From Dioscorea cayenensis subsp. rotundata (Eukaryota; Streptophyta; Magnoliopsida; Dioscoreales; Dioscoreaceae), in contig NC_052475.1 in the NCBI RefSeq assembly GCF_009730915.1, positions 22,870,016-22,934,015 of the forward strand: a stretch of 64,000 bases of DNA. Reading direction: 5' to 3'. The translations under genes were made by a program, and so were the position numbers. This document shows positions 1-10,531 of the stretch, in pieces (within the stretch, counting starts at the first letter, position 1; each line of letters begins with the position of its first letter). The notes under the pieces were generated by a model. It worked only from the letters and a program-made list of their open reading frames with translations, ran no database searches and was not told the origin of the DNA.

Positions 1-489
1 TTACCCCAAATTTGAGTTTTGCAACAGTGCAACCCCAAATTTGGGTCACACTATTGCAACCCCAAATTTGGGGTCCCACATTATTTCTTATTTTTAATTA
101 TATTTTCTATTTTTTATTTTTTTATTATTGTAATGGAAAATATAAAATTATTAATCTATTAATATAATTATAAGTAGTTATTTATAATATTAATTTGTGT
201 GTAATTAATTAATAATCAATAATAATTATTTAATTAATAAATTAAAAATTATAGTTGTACAATTTTTTAAGTTATATTTTTTTAATAAATTATTTATAAA
301 TTGTAATTAATGTTAAATTAATTTATTGTTAAAATGATTAATTTCAAATATCTTTATTAAATAATAATAAAATAATATATGAAAAGAATATTATAAAAAA
401 AATTTTTTTTAGGTAAAATTTGAGATTTGTGGTTGGAGTAAAATTTTCTGTAGCAAGATTAAATTTGAGATTTGGGATTGTGGGTTGGA
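1..489. repeat. AT-rich MITE-like repeat with CCCAAATTTGGG ends
   Basis: The first 75 bases hold about two and a half copies of a 31-bp unit built on GCAACCCCAAATTTGGG. The middle (about 80-410) is almost pure A/T. The far end (about 415-490) has two copies of a unit with AAATTTGAGATTTG followed by GGTTGGAG, which in reverse complement resembles the left units. Similar repeat ends around an AT-only core suggest a non-autonomous DNA transposon cut by the window edge. No target duplication can be checked because the left end is missing, and no coding potential is seen. The family is not identified. Confidence 0.4.
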
Positions 490-952
490 GATGGACTTAT
501 TAATCCATGGATGACAAATCAATGGCTCATCAAACCATCAACCCTCAAACCAAATGGATCATAATCCATTAGCCCAAACCATGGATTCTCATCTTCTATA
601 AATAGAGAAGATGAGCTTCTTATTCTTGCACACAACCTTGAGTGAAGAATCAAGTGAAGAAGTGAGAGTGAGAGGAAATTAGAGAGAAAAGAAAAGTGTG
701 GAAAAAATATTTTGAGAGTTAGTCTAATCTCCTAGTATAAAAGAGAGTTCTGGTTTTCTCCTTGTTATTAGAGAGAGTTTGTAACTCCTGGAATTTTCCC
801 ACTTAGTAAATTCTTCCATCTTTGCCCGTGGTTTTTAACCTAATTATTTAGGAGTTTTTCACGTAACATCTTTGTGTTCTTTATTTTTCAGCATTTTTTT
901 TCATTTATTTTGCTATTGTATTGCTCTATTCGATCATATATTTTACAACATT
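490..952 (+). mobile_element. Ty1-copia-type LTR fossil (solo or partial)
   Basis: The stretch reads like a plant Ty1-copia LTR in plus orientation. A TATAAATAG promoter box lies at about 597, followed by a purine-rich transcribed part. The R/U5-like end includes CTTTGCCCGTGG, a TTTTTCACGTAA segment and TTCTTTATTTTTCAGCA near 890. No primer-binding site, gag or pol sequence follows, so this looks like a solo or heavily truncated LTR and is an old, broken copy. Both boundaries are approximate. The identification rests on remembered copia LTR features, not on a search. Confidence 0.5.
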
Positions 953-1189
953 GTTGTCTCTGCCTACCTGGTTTACATCTGTGGAGTTGCCTACCACGGT
1001 TCAGTAGCTGTGGTTATGGAACTCTAGTCTTGAGAGCATTGTCCATGGAGTGGTAATGGTGGCTTGGGCATTGTTTTATTAACATAATCTGAATGCACTG
1101 ATACTTGTCAGTGATTTGAAGGTGGCTTTGAGGCCTCTGGTAGGAGATGATAACATGGTAACTGTTATGCCAAACACAGCAATAATATG

Positions 1190-1345
1190 ATGAAAAACAA
1201 AAAAAAAATAGTAGCACACAGAGATTTAAGTGGTTCGGTCTATATGACCTACGTCCACGGGCAGGGAGATAGAGATTTCTTATTCTTCTCTCTCGAGGAA
1301 AAAAAACTCATGATAGATGATACAGATAAAACCCTGTATATATAT
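1190..1345. repeat. LTR/TRIM-like repeat remnant
   Basis: The segment contains AAGTGGTTCGGTC and CCTACGTCCACGGG about 30 bases apart, followed by a pyrimidine-rich run. This combination recurs in plant copia or TRIM-type repeats. It lies 240 bases beyond the LTR fossil and may belong to the same old insertion or to another one. There is no open frame and no clear end. The rest of 953-2068 holds no gene that I can support, except the probable 3' untranslated region of the WRKY gene just below 2069. Confidence 0.3.
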
Positions 1346-2068
1346 CCAAATTAAAATAAAATAATATATCCCACAATGGATAAGTCTGTTGGGCAGGCTC
1401 AAGCCAAAAGCCCAGCACGATTTTTCATTGAAATCTCTAATTTAGGGTTAACTCTCTAAATTAGGATTGAGTCATAATTTAGATAGGGTTATAATCACAA
1501 TCAATTTCAAATTCAAGGCATCTTAACAGTAACAAGGAATGAAGTTTGCAGGGGTATCTAGTGTGTGATGGAGGGAGTGGAAGGTCAAGAGCTATGAGAG
1601 ACAGAGAGGGAGAGGATGAAGGGGCTCAGTGCTGCAGCCACCATGGCATTAGCTGATAATGGATCATCTTTTAAAATTAATTTCAAAGGCTGTGCTTGAA
1701 TTAAAGTATGTGTGACAATCCTTGCAAAAATAAAATACGATAAAATAACATCCTTCTTGATGCTGTTATGAAGAGTTCAAGCAAATGCTTGTTTTCACAT
1801 ATCAGTACTGAACATCTTTTATTGATCTGATTTAAAACAAATTATACAAATAATACTTTCCTAAGGAAAGTACAGCTAGCTAGTTGCTAACTATCCGTAG
1901 TGGAAACTGAATAAAATGCCTGATATTAGCAGGGTAGTAAAACTCAATTGAACTACATAGCCTGGAGGAAGCCTTTAATACAAATGGCGTGCTCTTCTCT
2001 TCCAGTGTTGTTGTGTGCTAGCATCTTTTTGCTAGTTTCTAATAAGCTCATCTCCGATGCTTATTTCA

Positions 2069-3552
2069 TCAGAAGAAATTACTTGGATCAAAAGCATCAA
2101 ACTCCCCTGCATCTAGAATGAATCCCATGTCCACAACAGGGGAATTAGCAGCTGAGGTAACTGAAGAGATTATCTCTGTGAACTCAGACTCAGCAGTATG
2201 ATGGTTAAAGCCAGTAGAAAGGTTGCTCATCCTGCACGGTGACACTGAGAAGTAGTTCGACTCGGAGGTAGTCGGCGATAAGAATGTAGGCGAGAAACTA
2301 TCCATGAAATGGTTGTCTAGATTTGCTTGATTGGCAAAGAAGCTGTGTCTGGGTTGCGAGCAACCAATTGGAGTTGAAGGGAAGGAGAAAGAGGATACAT
2401 CATGTTCATGCTTCCCCATGTCTAGACCTTCAGTTTTTACTTTGAGATTAGTCTGGAAGTTGAGCAGCAGCTGATTCTCTTGCTGCTGCTGCTGCTGCTG
2501 CTGCTGCTTTTGATGTTCACCAGCAACATATTGACTTTGTTGTGTACCAGTTTGCTGAGATGCTGGAGCATGCGCAACAGCACCCAGGGGTTTTTCACAG
2601 GAGCAAGTGTGTTCCCCTCTATATACCACATCAAAGATTGTAGGATCACTGTCTGATCTCTGCACTTGCTTTGTTGCAAGGCAGCCTCTAGCATTCCTAT
2701 GCGTGCATCTGTAATAACCTCTGCAGACAAACAATCATTACAGCATTAAGCACTTGACCAATTCAAATGTCTTGAAAGTTGAAACTTAAACGTTGACCAG
2801 GACCAATTCTAAATGTTCAGCTTTCCAGAGAAAGCGTGTGAACCGCTTTTAATGCTAAAATAACAGAAAAAAAATCTTTTATGTAAGGGGGGGCCAATGA
2901 TTGAGGCAGACATTACTAACAAAAGAAAAGAAGAGCTAAGAACACATCTTGGTATACTAACCTTGGATGCTTGGCTCCAAGAATATCCTTCTGTCCATAC
3001 TTCCTCCAGCTATGGCCATCATCCAGTGGAGCTTCAATCCCTGCTCCAGGGTTCACTCTCACCTGGTTGCTCCATTTAGGCAGTGTCTTCCTGATAAAAA
3101 AAAAACACAATGCATTACTGTTAGAACCATCATCTCTCTATTAATTTAAACAAAAAAAAAACAGAGTCTAGATCAACACTTATAACCAACTGTTTATACC
3201 TTTTTTTGGATATTTCCCGGCGTTCTTGATCCTTGAAGACTCTATCAGAAGTTTCGCTCCGGGGACTAGCGTTAGCGGAGAGGGGGGACTCAGGGCTGAG
3301 ACTTGGAGTAGTGTTATTTGAGCAAAACGGCGGCAGCACATGGCCGGCGTCCTGGTCGCGCAACTTGACCATTTTAATTGCTTTCTTGAAAGTAGACTCT
3401 ATGTTTTGAGCCAATGTTCTGCAGAATTCAGGTGAAGCTTGCTCTCCCAAATTGGCTTCCAGCTTCTTCACCTGCTCCTCCCCATTAATCAGCAACTCTA
3501 CCAGCAAGTTTGGATCCCAGCTTGCAGCACTACTGTACTTGGCCATCTCCAC
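2069..3552 (-). CDS. Group III WRKY transcription factor (WRKY41/53-like)
   Basis: Three exons on the minus strand: 3552-3200, 3090-2962 and 2720-2069, all with GT-AG introns. The second intron splits the codon for the arginine before GYYRC, the conserved intron site of WRKY genes. The protein has about 377 residues. It starts with a helical region (LLINGEEQVKKLEANL) and has one WRKY domain reading DGHSWRKYGQKDILGAKHPR. The zinc finger is C-X7-C-X23-H-X1-C, which defines group III. The C-terminal half carries nine consecutive glutamines and an acidic end, and looks like an activation region. Group III members bind W-boxes (TTGAC) and act in defence and senescence. The start could be Met1 or Met3 (MEMAK). 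No frame break is seen. The assignment to the 41/53 clade is inference. Confidence 0.93.
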
Positions 3553-3735
3553 TATATCTAAATTGTATAAATTGAGCTAACTAGAAGTGGACAAATGGTT
3601 AATAGAAGCTGGGAAATGATTTCTAAAAGTTATCAATGCATGAGTTGGTTAATTTGGCGCTCTTGGTGTTGTGAGGAAGGAGAGGAGAAGGAGAAGAGGA
3701 GAGTGATGTGGATGAAGCACCAAAGTGTGGCTGAG

Positions 3736-3742
3736 TTATAAA
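3736..3742 (-). promoter_or_regulatory. Possible TATA box of the WRKY gene
   Basis: On the minus strand the sequence reads TTATAAA within GCTTTATAACTC, about 185 bases before the start codon. That would give a leader of roughly 150 bases. It is the best candidate in an otherwise purine-rich leader. Confidence 0.35.
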
Positions 3743-3761
3743 GCTAAAGGAGAGAGGAACT

Positions 3762-3973
3762 TTGACTGAAGAAAACGAGTTCCTACTATTTTTTTTCTTT
3801 CTTCTTTATTTATTTATTTTTTTCTAAGTACTTATTTTCTCTTAATATTCACAACCATAGACTGGTCTTCGGTCTCATTAGAAGAAAGATTAGGATTGCT
3901 GACCATTTCAAAGCTCTCTGATTTGTTTTATTATTAATCTAATTTGTTTAATAAATGTCAAGCGATGAGTCAA
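3762..3973. promoter_or_regulatory. Cluster of W-box cores upstream of the WRKY gene
   Basis: Three TTGAC/GTCAA cores lie upstream of the WRKY gene, at 3762-3766 (+), 3957-3961 (-) and 3969-3973 (-). WRKY proteins bind TTGAC, and group III WRKY genes are often auto- or cross-regulated through such sites. The five-base core is common by chance in AT-rich DNA, so occupancy is only inferred. Confidence 0.3.
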
Positions 3974-3984
3974 ACTAGAAGCTG

Positions 3985-5678
3985 CTTGGAACTGACCATG
4001 AATTTTCAAGCCAAGCTCCGCGTGAGTTATGGCCCACTGGGGATGCCGAGGTGGCATCATTCTTTCTTCCTTTTTAATTATTTTTTATTTTTGGTAGATG
4101 ACATCACTATTATTCCTTGTGCTTACGTTTTTCACGCCCCCACCCAAACTAAGCTTAAGTCATTCATTGGCTTGCTGCTCTTATATATATATATATTTTT
4201 TTTTCTCTTCTGTATTCTTATTGTCTAGCTTTATATATGATATATTTGAGATACCGACCAAAAAATACTAAGTCTAATACAGCTATCTCTCCTATTAGAC
4301 ACAGTCTCAGCTTCATTAGTTCACTGGTATCCTTTTATAATGGTGTCTCAGATGTTAATTGTGATCATAACGTTCTTTGCAGTGTATTGTCTCTTGTTGT
4401 TGTTTTTCTATTGTTGTTGTTATTTTTCTTCTGTATTATTTTATTTTGTTTGTCTCTCTTTATTTTTATAGATATTGTTAAATAATTTAGTGTGTTGTTT
4501 GTGTTGTTTTCTGTTGCTTTACTTTTCAATGAATTACATTTATCCACCTTTTATATATATATATAAATATATTTGAGATAATAATCTCCTAATAGTGATT
4601 AATTATATCCTAATATTGACCAACTATATATATATATATTTCACTAGCTAGAGTAGTGAGTTTGCTTTTGTATAAGGAAAAGGTTAGTGCGCTGACATCT
4701 CCAACCGTGTGTCCACATTGGACGGCAATGCAAACCTGGCCACTACTCAATATAATATATAATTATTAATATTTATTTATACTATTAATAATTTGATTGA
4801 TGATTGAATATTAAATATTTATTAATAGAAATTTTCAAAGTCCCTTTTCAAAAAAAAAAAAAATTTCAAAGTCAGATATCTCCACTCCTTTGTAAATTTT
4901 TGTTTGATATTAAGAATTTTCATTTTTAAAATATTTTTGAGAATATAAGGATTTAACAAATATTATCTGTCATATAGTAACTAGTATGAGTTAGGACAAC
5001 GAAGAACTAGCTTGTGATTGGCTACTATTCTTTTCTTTATAGATAGTTTTAATAACATTATTATACGGAAGTGCTTATTTTTTCAATGTGACTATTCAAT
5101 CTTATAAATTCAAGTGTTTAAGTTTGTATCAAAATCATCTAATTTTGTTACTTCAAAAGATTATGAAATAAATCAAAGTATTTGTTTCATATTTAATGGG
5201 TTGCCTGATTAATTAAAATTAATTTTAATTTAAATTTGTTAATAAATAATTTGAGCATTAAAGAAGGCCCCAATTCTCCATAGAAGATAGGGGACTTGAT
5301 TTGAGGATTAGAAATAATAACATAAGGATATAGTTCTATTTATTCATTTTTAAATTACGGAATTTATTATTGTCTATTCTTAATATATCATTAATATCTA
5401 AAAATGGTGTGATATATATCATAGTAATAGTCGAGTAATTAAGACACTTGGCTTTTAAGTGAGAAGTCGAATATTCAATTCTCTTACATTGTACAGATAA
5501 GACATAATAATAAAAAATAATGTGTGTTTGGGATGATTTATTTATGTTGTAAAAAAAAATATTATCTAGCGTTACTAATGTATATTAGTAATTTTTTTGA
5601 CATTATTAGCTTAAATATTAAATATTTATGTTAAACAATATTAAAACAGTTTTTTATAACAAATATAAATAACAAGTT

Positions 5679-5715
<37 letters not shown>

Positions 5716-7655
5716 CCGTTGAAAAGAAATTGTTACGGTTTTTTTTAAAATATATAACACTCAAAAAAATAAAAATAAAAAGAAAGAATAGGAAATAGAG
5801 TGTATAGTATTATTAAATATTTGAAAACAAAATTTAAAATTTTTCAAAAAATAACAATATTGTTACTTTCATCTTCAACACCACTTCCTCCTTTCGTGTC
5901 ATGGTAATCTCTTCATTCTAGCTATATAGAATATTTGCTTTGAGCAAAACAATTGTATTTTCAACCATTCAGCATTGACATTTGTTTCTATCATGACGAA
6001 GATTAATCAAATATTTATTGTTTGACTAAAAATGCTTTTTGATTTAATGGTATTAGCCTCATTATAAATGATGTTATATGATGTCTTTTATTATTTAAAG
6101 TTTAAAATATATGGATTTAATGGTGTTAAAAAAAAATTCTTATTATGTAGGTGGGTTTGCAATTCAAATTTTGTGTCCATCAGATGAGTATGTATTAATC
6201 GCACAATCTATTCACAGTGATGCACACACCTTTGATATCTGGCTTATTTATTTTATTAAAAATATAAATAGATATATAAATACTTATTGCTTTGATTTTT
6301 ATGACCTAGCACCCGATATTAAAAATAATTTTTTAAAAAAAAAACCAACCTATGGATGGAGAGAAGTTTTAATCATTCTATACGCTTTTTAAATGATATC
6401 AATTAAAAAAAATAAATCAGAGAGAATGAAATATGTTGAGAAGACGAGGATGATAATGTTTTTTTTTTTTTTTAAATAAAGAAAACAATGAGCTTCACTT
6501 TGACTTGGTTGGCAGTGCATATGCATGGAATTTTCTTGTATTAACTACATATTTCCGTATAATAAACAGTGCATTAAGATAATACAGTGGGTGAAAGGGA
6601 CAAAAAGGTGCAACTTCTGTTTCGGAGAAGATGAACTATGATAATGAATGTCATATATTATATATTTTATATCTATATCTGATAATAAGTACTTGAGGAA
6701 TTCCAAGAGCCAATAAAAGTTCCCGCGTTATTCTTGACCAAAATTCCTCTGATAGCACTGCTTGTCCATTGTCGATGTGGAATTCTTTAATGTCTCTCTA
6801 TCTTTTAATTTCATCATGAAAGTGAGGCAAGAATCACGACCTTGTTTTTATTTATAGTATTTGTATAATAATTACATTAATATTTGGATTATTATAACCT
6901 TTTCGGATAATAAAATAATTAAAAAAGACTTGAGAGTTTAGATGTTTGTTTATTTTGCTTAATATGATTGTTTCTATAATTAAATATATTATGATGGACC
7001 ACTGATTTGGCTCATAAAGAATAAGTTTCAAACCTTTCGCTCAGAGTCTTTTTTTTTTTAACTAAATTTATTAAGAAGTCTTTTTTTTAATTCTTTAATT
7101 AACTTGATCGAATTATATAATACAATAGTTCTAACTCAACTGTACCCTTTTACTTCTCAACACTTATTGTTCTTTTTTTAATGTTTGTTTTTTTTTCATT
7201 TGTAATAGTTGTTTTGGTATAGGAAAAACAATCATTCTATGCTTTTCAACTGTTAGAGTTTTATCATTCAAATTTTATTTAATTTGATTAAGAAATTTGT
7301 AATGTTACTTGTGTGATTTTTTTTTAAAATTGTGACAAAATTTTAAAATGCGGTGATAGTGAGATATCTAATAAATAATAGAGTTAGAGGCTACTTAGAG
7401 TACGATCAAACTAAATTTAGATCTCCATGATTTATAATTAACCAAAAATCTATTTAATATTTTTTTTAGAGTTTTATTATGATAAAAATGATATTGACAA
7501 TTAAGTTGCCACTATTGTACTTAATTTTAAATATAATGAACCATGTCTTTATTTTTTTAATTTAATTGATTTTATTTTATGTAAATCATGTGTTTTTGTT
7601 TTTGTTTTTTGTTTTTACAATAGTTTGAGTATTTCTTAAAGCAATATTAAAAATA
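3985..7655. other. AT-rich intergenic region
   Basis: There is no supported gene. The stretch holds several TA-dinucleotide runs (notably 5680-5712), poly-T and poly-A tracts and short chance ORFs. A tRNA-like SINE candidate at 5420-5520 is listed separately. I see nothing else with a recognisable structure. Confidence 0.7.
5420..5520 (+). mobile_element. tRNA-derived SINE-like element
   Basis: The sequence has a tRNA-like head: AGTCGAGTAATTAAG resembles a polymerase III A box, and about 35 bases later AGTCGAATATTCAATTC resembles a B box. The middle (ACACTTGGCTTTTAAGTGAGA) is typical of plant tRNA-like SINE heads. An A-rich tail with AATAATAAAAAATAA follows at 5506-5521. No target duplication was identified. 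The family is unknown. Confidence 0.45.
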
Positions 7656-8686
7656 GTGGAAATTGTCAAAAAAACACCGCTAACTTTACAATATTGCTAA
7701 AAACACCCCTTTAATTTGGCAATCCCTAAAAACACCTTTTTTTTTTTAAATTCAATGATTTTCAAACTCCCAAAAGTTGTAATCAGCTATAACAGAGTTA
7801 CTTTTGAATTTTATGGATGAAATTGCCCCTCGCATAGAAAGTTGTGGCAGTGCAATCATGTGTCCGATTTGAGAGGAAGTGGAGGGTTATTGTTTTGGGT
7901 AATCCCTAAAAACAACCATTACTAGCGCCGGTTATAAATTTTTTTCTCTCTTCGCCTCTTCAGCTTTTCAATTTCCAAAATTGTCTCTGCTTGGGCATCC
8001 TTGTCTCGAAGAAGAATTCCAGCTTAAGTATTCAGCATTTCATTAGCTCGCAGTCTAAGGTATTAAGCCGAGGTGGACGCCGTTGAAAAAGTTGTGTTTA
8101 TGGTTTTTTTTTAAACAATTTTGTTAGAAAAAGAGATTTTTCGGTGTTTTTTAGTGGTTCTGTTTTTATTTAAAAATATTGAAGTCTGCAGGGAGATTCA
8201 TCGGCTAGGGTTTTGTTTTGGTTTTCATTTTCGTCTGCGTACACGAACGAAAGAGATTTTTATATTGTTATGCTGTGTAATGTTTACAATGTAGGTTTTC
8301 CCTTTACGTTAATATGTTTGCAGTTTTAAAATGAGGTTTTTGTTTAAGTAATGGGATTGTATTTAAACATTTGATATATCTGTTTAACAATTGTTGTTTC
8401 TGTTTAAAATGTGAGTTTTCTGTTTAAATATTTATGTCTCCGTTTAAGAATTTAGTTTACCGTTTAAAAAAATTTACTTTTCGCTTAAATTTATCTGAAT
8501 ACTGTTTAATATATGGTTATTGTCGCAGGCTTGTGATTATGGCGGTCAACCTAGTTATTGGGCGATGCTACAGAGACGCCGGAGAGATGGTAAGTGCTTT
8601 GATAACTAGAGTTTTATAAATAGTGCTCTTTTAGTCGGGATTCTAACATCAGATTTTAAATCTCGACAGCATAGACTATTCGACTA

Positions 8687-8968
8687 TTGTGTCAATATGG
8701 ACCTCGGCGAATCGGCGACTCTAGCCTACCCTCTTTGTTCATGACACTGACACCCCAAGGCAGAAACGAGGAAGTGTACGTCAACTACGCCGTCTACGTC
8801 ATGCAGTTTATCAAACAGCTATTCGACGATGAAAAACTACGGCTACCTCAAGCGGGCGTCCCTTACTTGCGTTTAAAGTATGTTACCAGCATACTTAAGG
8901 AAGGGAGCGCAGCCGGCATCACTAAAAAGGAGAATTCGTTGACGGGGGAGAAAAAGATTGATATATAA
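8687..8968 (+). pseudogene. Ulp1-like (C48) protease C-terminal remnant in MULE-1
   Basis: An open stretch of 93 codons encodes the C-terminal part of a Ulp1-type SUMO-protease-like protein. NYAVYVMQFIKQLFDDEKL aligns with DCAVYVMRFIEQLLWGEKL of the MULE-2 copy, followed by a shared LRLKY..ILKEG block. The residue at the position of the catalytic cysteine is tyrosine (NY where MULE-2 has DC), so this copy cannot be an active cysteine protease. The upstream His/Asp region is missing. Translation from the listed ATG is not expected. A short upstream block at 8535-8590 (GCGGTCAACCTAG) is also shared with MULE-2 near 20250-20270. Confidence 0.75.
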
Positions 8969-9326
8969 TATTGTACAATAGAGTTACCGTGTAAATAACA
9001 TTGTATATTATTTACATATCATAGTTTTTGTTTAAATATCTTTGTCTCTATTTAAATTCTGAGTTTTATGTTTATTTTTCAAAGTTAACGTTTAAATAAA
9101 AGTGTCTCTATATTTAAAAAATCATTGTCTTTGTTTAAATATCTTTGTTATTGTTTAAATTTTGTTGTTACTGTGTAAATTATTACAGTATCTATATAAC
9201 TTTTTATTTATTTACAATACCATTTTTTATTCTCAAAATGTTAAAGTAAAACGTTTAAACGGCAATATCTCTGTTTAAATATCAAAAGTTGACACTCAAA
9301 TAAGTTATTTTTTTTTAAATAATTAT

Positions 9327-10103
9327 TTATTTACAATGCCTAGTAGGCGATAGTTTTTTTGCAAGATCTATGGTTGAAAATGTTTTGAAAATGTTATCCA
9401 ATATCCAACGACAACACTTCAGATTGATCTGACGAGGAAGGAAGGCATGCCACACCGTCAGGGTCGCTATGAGATAGAACGGGAGCGCTCGCAGAATCCG
9501 AATTTCTGTCAACACTTCAGTTTAAACGAAAAAAGATCAATGTTGTAAACGAAAACATAAAATGTTTAAACAGTAACTAAACATGTTTTAAACATTAACA
9601 AAAATATTTAAACGGTAAGTAAATAATTTAAACGATAAAGCAAATACTTAAACAGAAACAAAATAATTTAAGCGGAGAAAGGAACATGTAAATAGTAACG
9701 TAATATATTTAAAAGGTAAATGGGATAATTAAACAATAATTAACTTCTACGACTACATAAACATGAAAGAGAAGAACTTTACAACGAGAAGAAATCATTT
9801 TCAGTAGAATATGACAATGGCACATCATCTGTCTTAACAATAATTAAGATCAACTACATCGCATTTGAAGATGGAGAACACGTCACACATGCGCTGGAAG
9901 TCAAACTCGTTTTCTACTGGATAAATCGTTTTATGTCCATCGGGTGTGATAAACTTCACCCTGACACTGAAAATATTGAGACCACATCTCTCACATATCT
10001 CACTAACACTGATTCCCAAGAAGTCAGCGCCGTGAACATTAGCATTCATCCCTCCCTGTTGTATCCAGCAATAGCACAAAAACTCTCCAAAACAACCATG
10101 CAT
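9327..10103 (-). pseudogene. MuDR transposase remnant in MULE-1
   Basis: Minus-strand pieces of a MuDR-type transposase. The 5' piece (10103-9834) encodes SVRVKFITPDGHKTIYPVEN and then EFDFQRMCDVFSIFKCDVVD, the PB1-like N-terminal region that precedes the DNA-binding domain in plant MULE transposases. After a spacer full of TGTTTAAA-type motifs, a second piece (about 9515-9327) contains RWILDNIF and jumps directly to a C-terminal end KKLSPTRHCK. The whole DNA-binding and DDE catalytic region between them is missing. MULE-2 ends with the same C-terminal sequence, which supports one family and different internal deletions. Confidence 0.7.
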
Positions 10104-10531
10104 TTTTATAAGTTGTTACTCCCTTCCCGCAGAATGATCAAACTGAGAGCAACAAAAAAATTCTTATCTTATCGGGAAACTGGTAAAACTCAAATCGAAC
10201 AAACCAAATGAGGTGAAGAAGAAGAAGTAGAAGAAGTAGAAGATATCATGAGCCTTTTAAACTTTGTTTGACAAAAAACAAGCAAGAATGTCAAAAACAA
10301 ATGTACAATTGTATGCATAAAGGTCGGACATTATGTGATTGAACGGTATTTTTCCCACCATTTGCAAGGGTAAAAATGAAATTTTCATAATATGGACCCA
10401 CTTCAAGTGACCGATCAGAGGTAAAAGGGAATTTAAACTATAATAGAAGGACTATCCAAGGTGTGCAAAAGTTGGAGGGGGCTTTTAAATATTTTTGAAT
10501 ATCAGGCAACAACAATTTTTCCTTAAAAATA

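Larger units (their letters stand above)
7656..10522. mobile_element. MULE-1: Ulp1-carrying Mutator-like transposon, non-autonomous
   Basis: The ends are set by a perfect 9-bp target duplication, TTAAAAATA, at 7647-7655 and 10523-10531, the hallmark length for Mutator elements. The left terminus begins GTGGAAATTGTC. The right terminus in reverse complement begins GGAAAAATTGTTG. Only about 12 bp are loosely alike, so long terminal inverted repeats are absent or lost. Inside, a Ulp1-type protease remnant on the plus strand faces a MuDR transposase remnant on the minus strand, the convergent layout of MuDR-type elements. Both ends match those of MULE-2, which lies inverted 2.8 kb away. The catalytic part of the transposase is absent, so the copy cannot move by itself. 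It resembles the Kaonashi class of Ulp1-carrying MULEs. Confidence 0.85.
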
